From Cavia porcellus (lineage: Eukaryota; Chordata; Mammalia; Rodentia; Caviidae), in NCBI RefSeq assembly GCF_034190915.1, contig NW_026947486.1, positions 82,254,044 through 82,318,043 on the forward strand: a stretch of DNA of 64,000 nt, given 5' to 3'. A program made the translations under genes and the position numbers. Under the pieces are notes generated by a model. It did no database searches and had not been told where the DNA came from. It saw nothing but the letters and a program-made list of their open reading frames with translations. Below are positions 46,078 to 58,504 of the stretch, one piece after another (positions within the stretch are counted from its first letter, which is position 1; each line of letters starts with the position of its first letter).

Positions 46078-46695
46078 TGTTACAGGCAACTGAGTTAGAT
46101 AGAAATATTATGGACAGTCAGATAGGTCTAGGTCCTTGAAGGAACAGAAAGCCAGATACCTTTCAACTGTGAGGGAGACAGACACCTCCTGCTGTGGGCC
46201 AGGCCTCAAGACAAAGGATTAAGCAAATGTACTCACAGCCTAAAGGCTGATACTCTAAATAGGTTTCTATCACCCTGAGAAAGCCAGAAGTCGCTATCCC
46301 AACCCCCTATGGGTAGAGTCACTACTCCTTAAGCATGCTTGCTTGCTACATGACTTACATCCCCATTTGTCCCCAATTTAATCAATTTTACGTGAGTAAT
46401 TAATCTTATTGGTTAACCATAGTTCTGTACCACTTTATGCCCACTTTATGAGTTTCTAGGTTTTCCTCAACTTGGACCCATCTCACTTTGTGGTTTTACT
46501 CTATAAAAATCCTTAGAAAAGACAAGAGTCCTTTGCAATCTGCTTGGGACCCTTTCTGTCTCTCTCAGACCAATGCTTTCCTTCTCTGAATAAATATAGT
46601 CTGATCTTAACCTCTATTGTCCCTAAAATTCATTCTTTGAACACAAACTCATACTGGGACATCTAATAGGTTAGGAATTTCACTCCCCTATATCA
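46078..46695 (+). mobile_element. Solo LTR B, 618 bp (same family as LTR A)
   Basis: TG...CA termini and a perfect 4-bp TSD, atac (46074-46077, 46696-46699), the size usual for class I ERVs. TATAAAA at 46502-46508 and AATAAA at 46589-46594 are properly spaced. Aligns end to end with 6516-7189, apart from the TATA block that LTR A lacks and the AT-rich inverted repeat that LTR A gained. No internal sequence. Confidence 0.88.
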
Positions 46696-46929
46696 ATACT
46701 TCTTTGGGTATGAACTTGTTAACTGTTAAGTTTTTCCTGTAATGGTTACACTGTAACCTATATAGCTGTCAGCTAAAGGGTAGCCTTGAAAGCACGTGGG
46801 GTAGGATGGGATGGAGTGGAGGACTATGTAGCAAATTGAAAATATCTTAGAGTATTCCCTCTTTATCTCCCAATTCTCACCCTCTTCTTTTCTTTCAAAC
46901 AAAAAGTCTTACTACAAAACTCTTACCAA

Positions 46930-47880
46930 AAACATCATATACTTTGGAAGTGCATAAAAAATTTTGTTTTGGTTTACATATGGGTTCTACTCAATTCTGT
47001 TGATCTCTGTGTCTCTCCTCACAATCCTCTTGTTTACTTTTGCTTAACAGAAAATCTTGAAGTATTATGAGTCTTTTAACATTATTTTTGTTTTTAATAT
47101 CATTCTGATTTTTCCATTTATTTTGTCTATTCATGTAAGTTTTTGAATTAGTTCAATGATCTCTATAAAAAGTCTTGCTGAAGGCCAGGTATATAACTCA
47201 GTGGTACAAGCATCTGCCTGACAAGCGCAAGGTCCTGAGTTTGATTCCTGGTACAAAAAAAATCTTGCTGGTGTTTTAATTGGAATTATTGAAGTATAGA
47301 GCAATTTAGAAAGAACTGATGTGAACAGACTGAGTTTTCTAAACTCACGAATATAGCATCTATTGCAAATTATTTAGGTCCATTTAAACTTAGCATCACT
47401 AGGATAATTTTGAACAGGATTAGTGAGATGAGATTGATTTTTATTCTATTGAAGCAGATGATATATATTCTATAATTTTAGCTGTGACTATGACTGATAT
47501 ATGTCTCTAAATGAAAATATTCTTCAAAAATGCACAACATTTTTATTATATCCAAATTAATTATAGACCTTAAAACATTCATGTAAAAATTTGCCTATAC
47601 ATGTCATAATTTTTCTGTTTGCTTTTTAAAATCAGGATACAAAAAGTCCATAAACTCTAACTGGTTGAAAGTCTTTCATGTTTATTGTACTTTGTAGACT
47701 CCCCTTATATCTCCTTCTTCATTGCAATTTGTTGAAGAAATTATGTTGTTTGTTTAGTAGAGATGAGTTTTCTACAGCTTTTTAAAAAATAGTATTTGAC
47801 ATGTTTCTTTGTTCTTTATATTTCATGTAAAATATTGGTTGACTCTAGATGCTTATTCAGGTTCAGGTTCAATTTTTGTA
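46930..47880 (-). mobile_element. Ancient L1 fragment, split by an ID SINE
   Basis: ttgctggtgttttaattggaattattgaagtatagagcaatttagaaagaactgatgtg and catctattgcaaattatttaggtcc follow the antisense ORF2 of old L1s. No open frame. Confidence 0.65.
47181..47262 (+). repeat. ID-type SINE in ancient L1
   Basis: ccaggtatataactcagtggtacaagc, gagtttgattcctggtac, A tail; TSD tcttgctg at 47173-47180 and 47263-47270. Confidence 0.85.
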
Positions 47881-50109
47881 GTAATTAATCATTTGAATCA
47901 AATCATAGACAATATTATTACAAAAAGCTGTCTATGTGTTTATGATTAAACATACAGTATCCTAGTATTGCGATCACCACCCAACAACTCATTAGTATAC
48001 ATAACACTTTAGAACTAGCACACATTCATTCTTTATATTACCAATTTGCTACTATTTAACAAGAGTATTCATTTCTCTGAATCTGGGCAGTCACTTTCCA
48101 TGTTCATCTTGATTAAATGATGGGATGTTTTAATCTCAAATATAGCATATAGACATTTACTTGTAAAAAATTACAAATTGAAAACAGAATGCTTTGGATA
48201 GTTTCCTACTGAATCATAAGCACTGCCTCAATTTAAGTGCTTTCTCACTATACTGAGCTGGCCTACAGGGCATCTTGAGGCATGATAGAGACTTTTATAA
48301 CAGATATCTCACAGATAGAAACTTCAAATAAAACCACCATGTATGCTTTCACACGTTTCTGGAGCACACTATGGCTATACTCTGGATCCTCAAATCTCTT
48401 TTGAAGTCCTGGACATTTCCTTCATCAACTTCTGGAAAGGAAGCTTTCCCAGCCTTTAAACAGGACTTTAAAAACCTCTGACAGTCTCAGTGGGCTGCTA
48501 ATTTTACAGACTTTCTATCTGGTAAATTTGTAAATCAGATGTTTAGTATCACTCAATACCTTTAACTTAATGTGAAGTTTATTTGTTGTCTTTCATAGCT
48601 CTAAGAGAGTGTATAGCTGCTTTGAGTAGTCTCAGACCAATGGTTCAACTTTATGCCCATGGAGAAACAATATATGAACTTCGATTCTGGGAGTTTGCTC
48701 AGTAGACATGAAAATATTAGGCAAATTGAGTCCAGGAAGGGTAGGCTATGTTGCTATCCTTTTGTTGCTATAGGCCATAGGCAGTGCAGAGAGAAGTAGA
48801 CCAAGAAGAAACACGCTGAGCGCCAGACCTTTAGCGGATGTCAATAGCCAATAGGTAGCAGTTTTTCCTAGTCCCCTATTTGGCTACTTTAGATTTTCAG
48901 AAGCAGAATCTAGCTCAATGCCTGATCCCTGTAGATAGTGATGATATGCTCTCATCAAAGTGCTATACAAAGACAATTCTTCTAGGACTGTTGCTGGGGG
49001 AATGGAGATTTGTATCCATATGATCAGTCTATGCAACTACTTACCAGGTTGATAACGTCTGTAGTAGCTTCCTCCCTCAGCTGCTATGTTAATTAATGTT
49101 AGGAATGACAGAGCTCCTGTGTATTCGCCCAGGAGGTTCCTTTTACACAAGTAGTTCACAAACCCATGACTAGGCATGGTCAGCAAAGACAGGATCATTT
49201 GGAGGCAAGCATCTAAGCAGAAGCACAAGGAGGTCCAGATCAGGCTGGAATGATCATTATTCAAGGTATTAGTGGGATGAGGAGTGAATTTAACACTGGA
49301 ATCCCTATCCAGAAACCTAGGTTAGAACTCCATTACTAGCCACAGAGTGATCGGTTTCTAGTGTTAGGTCTTTATAGCTCTCCAGACTACAGACTTTGTA
49401 CTTCCTTAAAGCAGAGAGGCTGGAGCTGAAGGCCAAGTGCTTAGGCTCCCAAGATTTAGAAATCCATAGAGTAGGAAGCTAAGTAGGCTAGCACAGATCA
49501 TCTCTTGCGGCATACTTCGAAGCATCACTTATGGTCTAACTAGTACCCTGAAATTTAGGCCCCCTTTTGCCACCTTCTAACCTTTGTGGTAATTTTGTGA
49601 CTAACAAGTTAATTGTTTGGAAATATTTGCTTGACAGGGCCAAGATTTAAAATTTCTTTGAGGAAAGCATCTTGGGACAGATGGAAGTCTGCAATGGGTG
49701 GCTGGGTGAAAAGTGGGTATTAGATGTAGAAGGATCCATCACTATTAATCTCCACTTAGGCAGTGATTAGACTTGTGAAGGGAGCTAAGAATTTAATTGC
49801 TCAGTGTCATAGAAAGTCAATTATTTTAAACTCTCATCAACAGTTAGCTATTCGTTAACCGGTAATACAGGCGAAAACAATTGGAGATGGATTTGCTCAG
49901 CTGTCTTATATCTTGTAGAGTCAATATTCTTGGTTATGAATGAGAACTTGGGTAAAAGAAAGCATGCACAAAGGGAGATCCTCTGAAGCAGCATCTAACT
50001 TGGGCATCCTTCATTCTTTTCCTCAATTTCTCCAGCAATCTTTTCCCTGGGGGTCTACCCAGTAGTTTTCACCCTGGGCCTACCTGCTGTAGACAGCACC
50101 CTGACATTT
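47881..50109. other. Repeat-poor, no recognised gene
   Basis: About 2.2 kb in which I recognise neither young nor old repeats. Frames are short (longest 75 codons, minus, 49264-49037) without a recognisable product. The best candidate here for unique sequence. Confidence 0.4.
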
Positions 50110-50335
50110 GACATTTAATGATTCAGGGTGTGGATTTGGAGTCAGATCTGGGCTACAATCCCAGTATGGCTACTCACCACTTGTGTGACCTTAATAAGTA
50201 CCTAATCTCTTTAAGTCTCAGTTTTCTCAACTGTAAGAGGGCAGTAATAACAATAATTGCCACAGATAATTATATAAAATTAATGCAAATGAAACACTTA
50301 AAGTAATGCCTGAAAATAAAAAAGCACTCAGCAAT
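50110..50335 (+). repeat. MIR SINE
   Basis: tggagtcagatctgggctacaatccca, cacttgtgtgaccttaataagta, tcagttttctcaactgtaa, gcactcagcaatga: clear MIR order including the core. Confidence 0.85.
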
Positions 50336-50790
50336 GAATAGCTGCTTCTTTTCATGCTTTCCCATACCAGAAAGCTGTGGTAGAAAACTCAGCTCTTTTG
50401 ATATTTTATACATACGTCTTTCTTATAAGGCTGCTACCAAAGAGGGCTTGATGAGGGCTAGTATTCTGTTGAAGGCTGTGGTCAGGCAGGCTGTCTCTGA
50501 CAAGCCCGTTTCTATCCTTTCTAAGATGATATCATAATGGCAGTGTATACTATTAAGATATAATAATACTATAGCATTCATTCCAGTGAGCCAGCACCCT
50601 CCTTGCTGTCCTTGTCCACACACCATGGTACACCACCTCCTTCCTTCCCAAACTATCATTAGCAACTATAAATTCAGATGATATTTCAAAAGTACCAAAA
50701 GTTGGCTGTAGTTCACTTAAATACTCTCAAAACTATTCAATAGCAATTTTCCCCTTTTTTTCAATCTTGGACACTTTCCTATCACAAAAG
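50336..50790. other. No recognised feature
   Basis: Nothing identified before the twin-primed L1. Confidence 0.35.
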
Positions 50791-50801
50791 TAGGTGACAG
50801 A

Positions 50802-52171
50802 CATATTTATGTGCCATTTGTATTTCTTCATCTGAGAAGTGTGTATTCTTCTCAAATGCCAACTTTTGGCTGGGTCCTTGAATTTTGGGGGCTTTAAAAA
50901 TTCTTTATATGTTTTAGATAGAAGCCCTTTGTCTGAGAGACAGTTGGCTAAGATGTTTTCCCAATTCATGGGTTTTCTTTTAACTCTGTTGGAGATTTTT
51001 TTTTGACATGCAAAAAATTTTTAATAAGACAAGATCTCAGTTGTTGATTCTGGGAAGTATTTCCTGTGTGATTTGTGTTTTGTTCATGAATTTCTGCCTA
51101 GTCCTGTGTCACCATGATTTCTACCTACTTTGTCTTCCAGCAGGTTTAGTGTTTCTGTTTTAATATTTGGGTCTTTCATCCACTTTGACTTTAGTGCATG
51201 GCGATAGATGTGGCTCTAGCTTTAGTTTTTGGCCTATGGAGAGCCAGTTTTTCCAGCACCACTTATTAAAAAAGGCTATCTTTCTTCCAGTGTACATGTT
51301 TGTCCCCTTTGTCAAAGATGAGGTGGCTGAGTGTGTTCGTAGTTGGGCTGTATCTTCAAATCTATTCCATTGATCTTCAGGTTTTTTTTTTTCAGTAACA
51401 TGCTGATTTTATCACTGTAGCTTTGTAATTTAATATCAAGTTAGGGATTGTGATGCCTCTTGCCCATCAATCAAGGAATGGATGAAAAAGATGTGGTATT
51501 TTTATATGATGGAGTACTACTCAGCTATAAAGAAAGACTGCATCAAGACTTTTTTTTTTGGTCTTTTTCCTTTTTATCGGTACCAGGGATCGAACTCAGG
51601 ACTGCCTGCTTGCAAGGCAGGCGCTTATGCCGCTGAGCTAAATCCCCAGCCCCTACATCAAGACTTTTATAAGTAAGTGGATGTGACTTGAGACCATACT
51701 CATAAGTGAAATAAATCAAACTCACATGTGTAAATACTGTGTTATCTCTTTAGTGTAAGAAACTGAAACAGTCTGATCCAAAATCTACAATAAATACTGT
51801 GTAAGGGTAAGAAACTACTCAAAGAGGAAAAGTAATTGGGATTAGGGGACAGGAGAAAATAAGGAAGGGAAAAGGAAAGAGCATAGATTTGTATATATGT
51901 GCACATAAGATAGCTAAAATGACTATACTACTAATTGTATTAGCTATTGGAAAAGAACAGTTAATATTCATATGATCAGATCAATTTTACATGTCTATAT
52001 CTGTTATTCTAAGCAACTCATTTGAAGGTAACAATATGCAATACTGCAACCATCCTATCATCTTGTTTTGTAAACCTATACTGTTACTATATTGGTTTTT
52101 TTGTCGTTGTTTGTCTCTTTTGCTCTTTTTTTTCTTTCTGTGTCTTTTTTTCTCTTATGTAAAAAAAAACC
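50802..52171 (+). mobile_element. 5'-inverted (twin-primed) truncated L1
   Basis: 50802-51460 is L1 ORF2 in antisense (counterpart of young L1 12600 down to 11927). From 51462 the sequence is sense ORF2 (counterpart of 12959), followed by 3' UTR and poly(A) (52161-52169). About 360 bp between the two parts is missing. Flanks taggtgacaga (50791-50801) and tagatgataga (52172-52182) differ by two transitions and look like an aged TSD. This is the known signature of twin priming. An ID SINE was inserted later. Confidence 0.82.
51554..51655 (-). repeat. ID-type SINE, full-length and young
   Basis: Perfect 13-bp TSD catcaagactttt (51541-51553, 51656-51668). On the minus strand: GGGGCTGGGGATTTAGCTCA, an anticodon-position hairpin with TGC in a 7-nt loop, GTTCGATCC and the ID 3' end with AAAAAGACC before the A tail. 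Confidence 0.95.
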
Positions 52172-52443
52172 TAGATGATAGAATATATCACCTGTGCTAA
52201 ACATTTTCTGTTTCTATCTGACAAAAAATCTCTCCTGTTGTTACCTAAGCCCATTTCTTCTTGTGGTATTTCCCCAGACATTGCATACACCTGAAAAATA
52301 ATTTGATAACAATAATCAGTTTATCCCTATCTTCTCTCACTTAGCAAAATGTACTTTGCGTACACTTACTATTCTTTAGTATGAATCTCTTCTTCCTTAA
52401 TCATGTTTTTCTTTTTTGTTAACCCTCTTAAGATTGAGGTAAT

Positions 52444-52643
52444 TGGCTGAGTGTGGCGGCATATGCCTGTCATCCCAGAACTTAGAATACTGAGGCAGGA
52501 GCATCACTGCAATTTTGAGGCCAACCTCGGCTATATAGTGAATTCAAGGGCAGCCTGGACTGCATAGTGAGACACTGTCTCAAAATAACAAAAAGAACAA
52601 AAACCAAAAAAAAAAAAAAAAGGCAAAAACAAAAAACAAAGAA
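52444..52643 (+). repeat. B1-type SINE
   Basis: tggctgagtgtggcggcatatgcctgtcatcccag, tttgaggccaacctcggcta, tagtgagacactgtctcaaa; TSD aagattgaggtaat (52430-52443, 52644-52657). Confidence 0.92.
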
Positions 52644-52774
52644 AAGATTGAGGTAATCAAAAATGTCATTTATGCAGTGTTTTAAAGAATGACTGCATTA
52701 TTTTTATAGCTCACACTCATGTATTTAATTCTGAATTATGCCATTTTTTTCATGACAAAAATATGACATCACTG

Positions 52775-53035
52775 TTTTGAGTGTGAATTCTGGATTCAGA
52801 CACATCTGGGCTATAATCCAATTAAACTACTGACTGGTTGTTTAACTTTGGGAAAATTATTTAGTCATTCTATGCCTCAATTTTCTTATCTGTAAAATAG
52901 GAACAATACTATTAAGTCACCTTATGAGATTATTGAGAGAATTCAGTGACCTGATGAGCGCATAACACTCAGGATGATGTCTGGTACAAGGTAATGTTAA
53001 AAAGAATAGTAGCTATATTATTATCTGTATTATTA
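52775..53035 (+). repeat. MIR SINE
   Basis: tggattcagacacatctgggctataatcca, ggttgtttaactttgggaaaattattta, tcaattttcttatctgtaaaataggaa: MIR order. Confidence 0.85.
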
Positions 53036-53244
53036 TTTCTACCCTAGCTTTCATTTTCTCAGAGACCAGATGAATATCAAGTACTCATCTGACTTATCAC
53101 TGGAGAAGACAATAGTGGTTTCAACAACCCCTACGTGAGAAGACACTGTTAGCTAGTAGCAGGATCTGGGTTCTAAGCTATGCCTCTTAAAAGTATGAAC
53201 CTCCCTTCAAATTTCTGAACATTTTTTTGATTTTCTACTTGTAT

Positions 53245-53324
53245 TTTGTTTTGTAATGGGAATTGAACTCAGGACCTTGCACTTGCCAGGCAGGCACTTA
53301 CGCCACTGAGCTCTATCTCCGGCA
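53245..53324 (-). repeat. ID-type SINE, old
   Basis: gtaatgggaattgaactcaggac, gccaggcaggcacttacgccactgagct: antisense ID. Confidence 0.78.
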
Positions 53325-53466
53325 ACATTTTTTGAATTGAGAAGTGATGTCTATTTCTATCCCCTTGAATCAGGAGTGTATGAGTTGATCTGTAAAATGT
53401 AGTAGAATATGCCACTTTTTGGGCCTGTTCCTGAAGCAACTAACAGCTTCCACTTCTTGTCTTGCT

Positions 53467-53511
53467 ATGTGTGTGTGTGTGTGCGCGTGTGTGCGTGTGT
53501 GCGTGTGTGTG
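53467..53511 (+). repeat. (TG)n/(CG) microsatellite
   Basis: TG dinucleotides with interspersed CG. Confidence 0.9.
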
Positions 53512-54419
53512 TCCACTTTTGAAACCAAGTCATGTGCTATAAAGAAGGCTAAACAGCCCATGAAGAGTTCCCTGTGGAGAAGAACTGAGGCTCTGGCCTT
53601 TGGCCCTGGCTGAGCTCCCAACTGGTTGCCAGCACCACCTGGCCAGTCAATATGAATGCACTATCTTGGGAATAGATCTAGTTCCCAGCTGAGCTTCCAT
53701 AGCTGATACTACATGAAGCAAAAATCAGCCCATAGTGCCAAACTTTGTCTATGTTGTAGACAAAGATGTTGTAGATCAGTGACCTACATAAATGCTGTGT
53801 TTTACGCTAGCACATTTTGGGTGTTTTGTTAAATAGCAACAGAATCAGAATTGAGATGATAGGAATTTGGCCAGTGGGTAGAGGGAAATCTTTTGGGGAA
53901 GGCTGTTTCATACATTGCCAAATACATCATGCAAGTGCTAACTGGTCCTATCATGTGCACTGGCCATTTGCTGAATTATGTAATGAAATTCTTATGGAAT
54001 GTGGTTATTATGTTTAATGATTTAGTTTCAAAAACTAAACCACCATGCAAAATGTTTTGACCAAACATTTGGATAATATTAAACTAAATTTTGACTATCT
54101 TTCTGCCAAGTCTATTCTTCCCACATATCCCATTATTTTAGAAATGACATAAGGATCTATTCAGTTACTTAAGTAAAAGAAATGTAGAATGTCCACTAAT
54201 CCTCTCTTTCCCTGACCCCTCACATCCAGTAAATTAAAAAGTTTTGTCTGCTCTAGCTTCCAAAATGTGCCCTAACTCTGCCCTCTTTTCTCCAACCCTA
54301 CTGCCACCTTCCTAGTTCAAACTATCCTGCAATAAATACAAATTTTTGTGCTTTTTTTAGATTTCACGTTCCAAATCATTCTGCTATCATTCAATGTTTT
54401 TGACATTTCTTCTACTTCT
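53512..54419. other. No recognised feature
   Basis: No recognised repeat or exon. Confidence 0.35.
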
Positions 54420-54530
54420 TTTTTTTTTAAAATCTGTGTTATTTTAAAGAGGAAAAAACATTAAATTTCAAAACACATCAATGAGGGGGCCACCATGGTA
54501 CATACATTGTGCATTTGGCATCTCCTCTGA
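54420..54530 (-). mobile_element. Very short L1 3'-end insertion
   Basis: tttttttttaaaatctgtgttattttaaagaggaaaaaacattaaatttcaaaacacatcaatgag resembles the 3' end of the L1 at 21231. Only about 110 bp of L1 remains. Confidence 0.6.
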
Positions 54531-54762
54531 GCTCTCAGAGCTGCACAGTAGTCTGAGTCAAAGCCCTACACTTGCATGGCCCTCACATTCTGGACCGCTA
54601 AGTACCACGTTCTCACTCCACTTCCACGCTTGAGTAAAATACCCCAACTGTGGTGTCTAGCTTTTTGAGAAAGTTTCAAGGGACTAAATGATGCTACCTG
54701 AAGAGATGTCAGCTCCTTGAGGTATGAACCTTGATTAATGAAAATAAAGAGGCATAAGAAAG
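54531..54762. other. No recognised feature
   Basis: Nothing identified. Confidence 0.3.
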
Positions 54763-54925
54763 CCAGGCATGCCAGGCGTGGTGGCTCATGCCCATAATCT
54801 TAGCATTGGGGAGACTGAGGCAGGAGGATCACTACGAGTACTGTGTCAGCCTAGACTACATAGTGAATTCAAGGTCACCCTAAACCACACAGTGAGACCC
54901 TGTCTCAAATAACGTACCAAAACAA
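54763..54925 (+). repeat. B1-type SINE
   Basis: gccaggcgtggtggctcatgcccataatcttagcattgggg through cacagtgagaccctgtctcaaa. Confidence 0.9.
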
Positions 54926-55914
54926 AACAGATAAATTTCTTCTACTTTTTCCCTTTATATACTACTCTAAAATGTGTGTGTTCATGTGTGTCTGTGTTCA
55001 GCAATTCTAAAAATATTTCCACATGCCAAGCAAACAAACCTGGGCGGTGACTTCTAGTTTTACGAAATAATGGTCAGTGAGATTTTGGTTTTGCATTGCA
55101 CTGATTAACATTTTTCCTTGCTTCATTTACTTTTTCCTTATCTTTGTTCCCTTAGACTTGCCAACACCCAGATGATTGGTAATTGAATTCTTGCCTCACA
55201 CTCTTTCTAGAGGATCTTGGCTAAGACATTTGATATTCGAAGTAGTTCCAGAAAGTGGACCACAAGGGAGGGGTGAAATTGGCTTGGGCTCTTACTGGTG
55301 TAAATGGTATAGTATTAATACCTGGCATGAAGTGGTATCACAATTGCTGAGCTTTGACCTGTGGTATGTGGTAATTTATTGATATGACATGTAGATAGAG
55401 GGCAAGATGGTATACAAACAGTATTAGTCATGAAGATTCTGGAATAGAGTGGTTGATTTTGACTGCAGTAGAAACTCTGACTCTATGGTAGCTTTAAAGA
55501 AGATCCTTATTTCCTGCAGCTGCAGGATAGATTGCATTAAAATTCAGGCTCAGAATATGATGATGGGGTTGTAGAGCTGTGCACTAAATGTACAACCTGG
55601 ATGTTTAATATAAAGTCTTGCTAGATTCATTATGCCAAAATCAGAAAGTGAGTAGAACATGGAGATCTTTGATGTTATGTGGGTGGATGGATCCAAGTAT
55701 CACGAGCTTTCTAATTATCCTGCTGACAAAAGTAGTTCCTTTCCCTCAAGAGAGAATAATTTTTCCCTTCCCCAAAGATCATGTAATGGTTTCACTTGAA
55801 GCAGGTGCCTTCTGAAATGGCATTATTCTCAAGATATACTTTATTATCTGAAGGTTATCTGGTACATAGTAAGAGTCATATTTCAATACAGCTCAAACTG
55901 AGAAGCACAAGCCA
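54926..55914. other. No recognised feature
   Basis: No recognised repeat or exon. Confidence 0.35.
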
Positions 55915-55930
55915 TTCTGTAGCAACTTTT

Positions 55931-56038
55931 TTTTTCTTTTTTTGTCTTTCTTTCTTTTTTATCGGTGCCAGGGATCGAGCTCACGACTGCCTGCTTGCAA
56001 GGCAGGCATTTATGCTGCTGAGCTAAATCCCCACCCCC
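55931..56038 (-). repeat. ID-type SINE
   Basis: Perfect 16-bp TSD ttctgtagcaactttt (55915-55930, 56039-56054). Antisense full-length ID with the hairpin around TTGC and a T-rich (sense A-rich) tail. Confidence 0.94.
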
Positions 56039-56054
56039 TTCTGTAGCAACTTTT

Positions 56055-56990
56055 AAATGCTCATTAACAAGGAGAATTGAAAGCAGCTTGTAGTCCCAAA
56101 AACATTTGAATTATTTGCACAAAAGAAGTCAGATGTACCAAAAATGCCAACTGTGTGATTTCGTGTATATGATTTCTAATAACAGGTAATGGAAACTTAT
56201 GGAGGAAGAAATCAAAAGGTGGTTGCCCCTAGGTGGGCATAAGAGGGTTAACCGTAAAGAATATAAGGGAACATTGTGCGGTGATGAAAATGTTGCACAT
56301 CTTGTTTTAAATAATGGTTCCATATGCAACCATTAAAACTAATGTCTCCATACTTTTATATGTAGGTTATATATTAATTAAGACTAAAATGTAGTTTACC
56401 TTTATATGGCAAGGGTATGCTCACTGTCTTGCTTCAGATTTATTTTTAACTCTCCTGATTTTTATAATATTGTATATAAGACTAGCTTGATAATCCATAG
56501 AATGTCACTTAGCCCACTATATTGATGAAAATACTGATATTTACATTGTGAATTCCTACAGATTGGTGGGTTGTGAGCAGAATACTTTAAAGTAAAGGAT
56601 GAAATACTGTACTTTGTATCTCTGACTACTAAAAAAGAGGTAAAGCACTAACATATCTTTGGGATTCTGGATACAACACATACTGCCCTTGGGAATATGG
56701 TCCTGATCCATTTATTTGGTAACTAGAACACTGCCAGTTTCAAGTGAGGCCCTGAGCAAATGTGGCTCTGCAACAATCCCAGACCACATTGCAGGTGCAT
56801 TTGCCCCCTGGACCATGTGATCTAATAGAAGCACTAATGCTAGGTTAGGTTTCTGGCAGATCACTAAGAAAGTTACAGTGGGGATCTCTAAGGTTCTGGA
56901 GCAAGGCTATGCCCTCAGTGATAGAGAGCCATTCATTTAATAAGACAATGTGGTGTGCTAGTAGAGACAGTATCAGATTATGGCCCACTG
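56055..56990. other. No recognised feature
   Basis: AT-rich, no recognised repeat or exon. Confidence 0.35.
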
Positions 56991-57500
56991 TATTAGTGGC
57001 CTATTGCTGAGTTACAATGTTATCACAAACTTAGTGGTTTAAAACAACATACACTTACTTCAGTTTCCATGGGTCAGGAAGTTGATCTTGGCTTAGGTGA
57101 ATTCTCTGCATAGGGTCTCATAAGTTTGTGATCAAACTATTGGCCAAGGTGCCTTTGTTTTGGGAATCTGAGGTCTAGTTTTAAGCTCCTGTGGTTGTTG
57201 GCACAATTTATTTCCTTACAGTTTTGGATTGAGATCCTGATTTCTTGATGGCTGCTGACTAGAGTCCTCTTTTTGTCCTAGAAACTGCCTGTGGCTCCTG
57301 GCTGCATTGTCCTCCAAAAAGTGCTTTCACAGCATTGCAGTTTAGCTCTTAAAGGCCAGCAAGAGAAGCCCTCACTCCACTCTTCTTATGTAATGTAATC
57401 ACGGAAGTGATCATCTCATTACCTTGGTCATTTTCTATTATCTAGAAGTAAGTCTTGGATTCCACTTATACTTAAGTGGAGGGAATTATACAGGGGTTAC
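56991..57500 (-). repeat. Ancient interspersed repeat, probably MLT1-like
   Basis: gctgagttacaatgttatcacaaacttagtggtttaaaacaac and cagtttccatgggtcaggaag match the antisense start of an old eutherian repeat, most likely an MLT1-class MaLR LTR. Family call uncertain. Confidence 0.5.
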
Positions 57501-58194
57501 TACTCATTAGGGGTCACCTTAGTGTGACACCTACTGACATTGCAGTATGAGCTACTGTGCTTACAGTAAATTGGGGATTATCTGACCAACCAAATTTTAA
57601 GGTTACAATGGACTCAAGCAGATGCAACAGATCTGAATAAAATGTAGGAGCAGGTGGCCCAGACAGAAGTCATTTGTTTGTGTCTCTATTACCCTTCTTT
57701 CAACTCATCTTGTGTTGCATCATGTTAGGGAGTTCAGGAGTGTCAAATGGTAGAAGAGGAAAAAGTTCAGGCCAGATTCACAGATGAGTCAGCACAATAG
57801 GGAGGCATTATATGTTGAAAATGGACTTCTGTCCTAGTGGCTAGGCTTCCCATTACTAACAACGATCTAGTAGCTGCGTACCATTCCCCAGGAAGACCAG
57901 CTAGCTAGCTTGCTGGCTAGCCAGATCAATTACTTGGATCCATTTTATACTGAAGAGAGGAGTGATTTTTCTTCATCAGAATGGTTATTTATTGTAGAAA
58001 GAGATTTACCTACTCTACCCACATTGCCTACCCTGCTGCCACTGTAATAGACCTTATAGAATTCTTCGTAGAATAGTACAGGTTGTTGAAATCTCAGTTA
58101 AGGTCCCAAAAGAGAATAAAACTTTGTAAAGTTGAGTGCTCTATGTTAAATGACAGGCTGTCATATATAACTTGACCCAATGGTCAATACATCA
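57501..58194. other. No recognised feature; small palindromic run
   Basis: ctagctagcttgctggctagcc near 57900-57922 is partly self-complementary. Nothing else recognised. Confidence 0.35.
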
Positions 58195-58490
58195 TACTGT
58201 GTGCCACGTACAGTTATGCACCATATAGCAAAATTTTACTAAGTGATGGATAACAATACATGACAGTAATACACAATTCCCATAGGATTTAGTTGAACAT
58301 TTCATATAACCTAGTGATATTGCTTGTATCCAGCATGATGTTGTAGCACATCACATTGAATGTTTATGATGACACTGGTGTAAAGATATCTATTGTGCTG
58401 ATCACTGGATAAAAGTATAGCACATAAAAAAGTATAGCACATAAATAATAAATAATACATAATATAATTATTTTAAAGTATACTTATAAA
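58195..58490 (+). repeat. Possible MER2/Tigger-like DNA transposon fossil
   Basis: gtacagttatgcaccatatagcaaaattttactaagtgatgg and gtaaagatatctattgtgctg...ataaaagtatagcacat recall non-coding Tigger-derived repeats. Low certainty. Confidence 0.4.
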
Positions 58491-58504
58491 AATGTGACAT
58501 TTGA

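Noticed and set aside
6516..46695. LTR A and LTR B as two ends of one provirus
   Set aside because: They are 39 kb apart, B has its own perfect 4-bp TSD, and the sequence between is not proviral.
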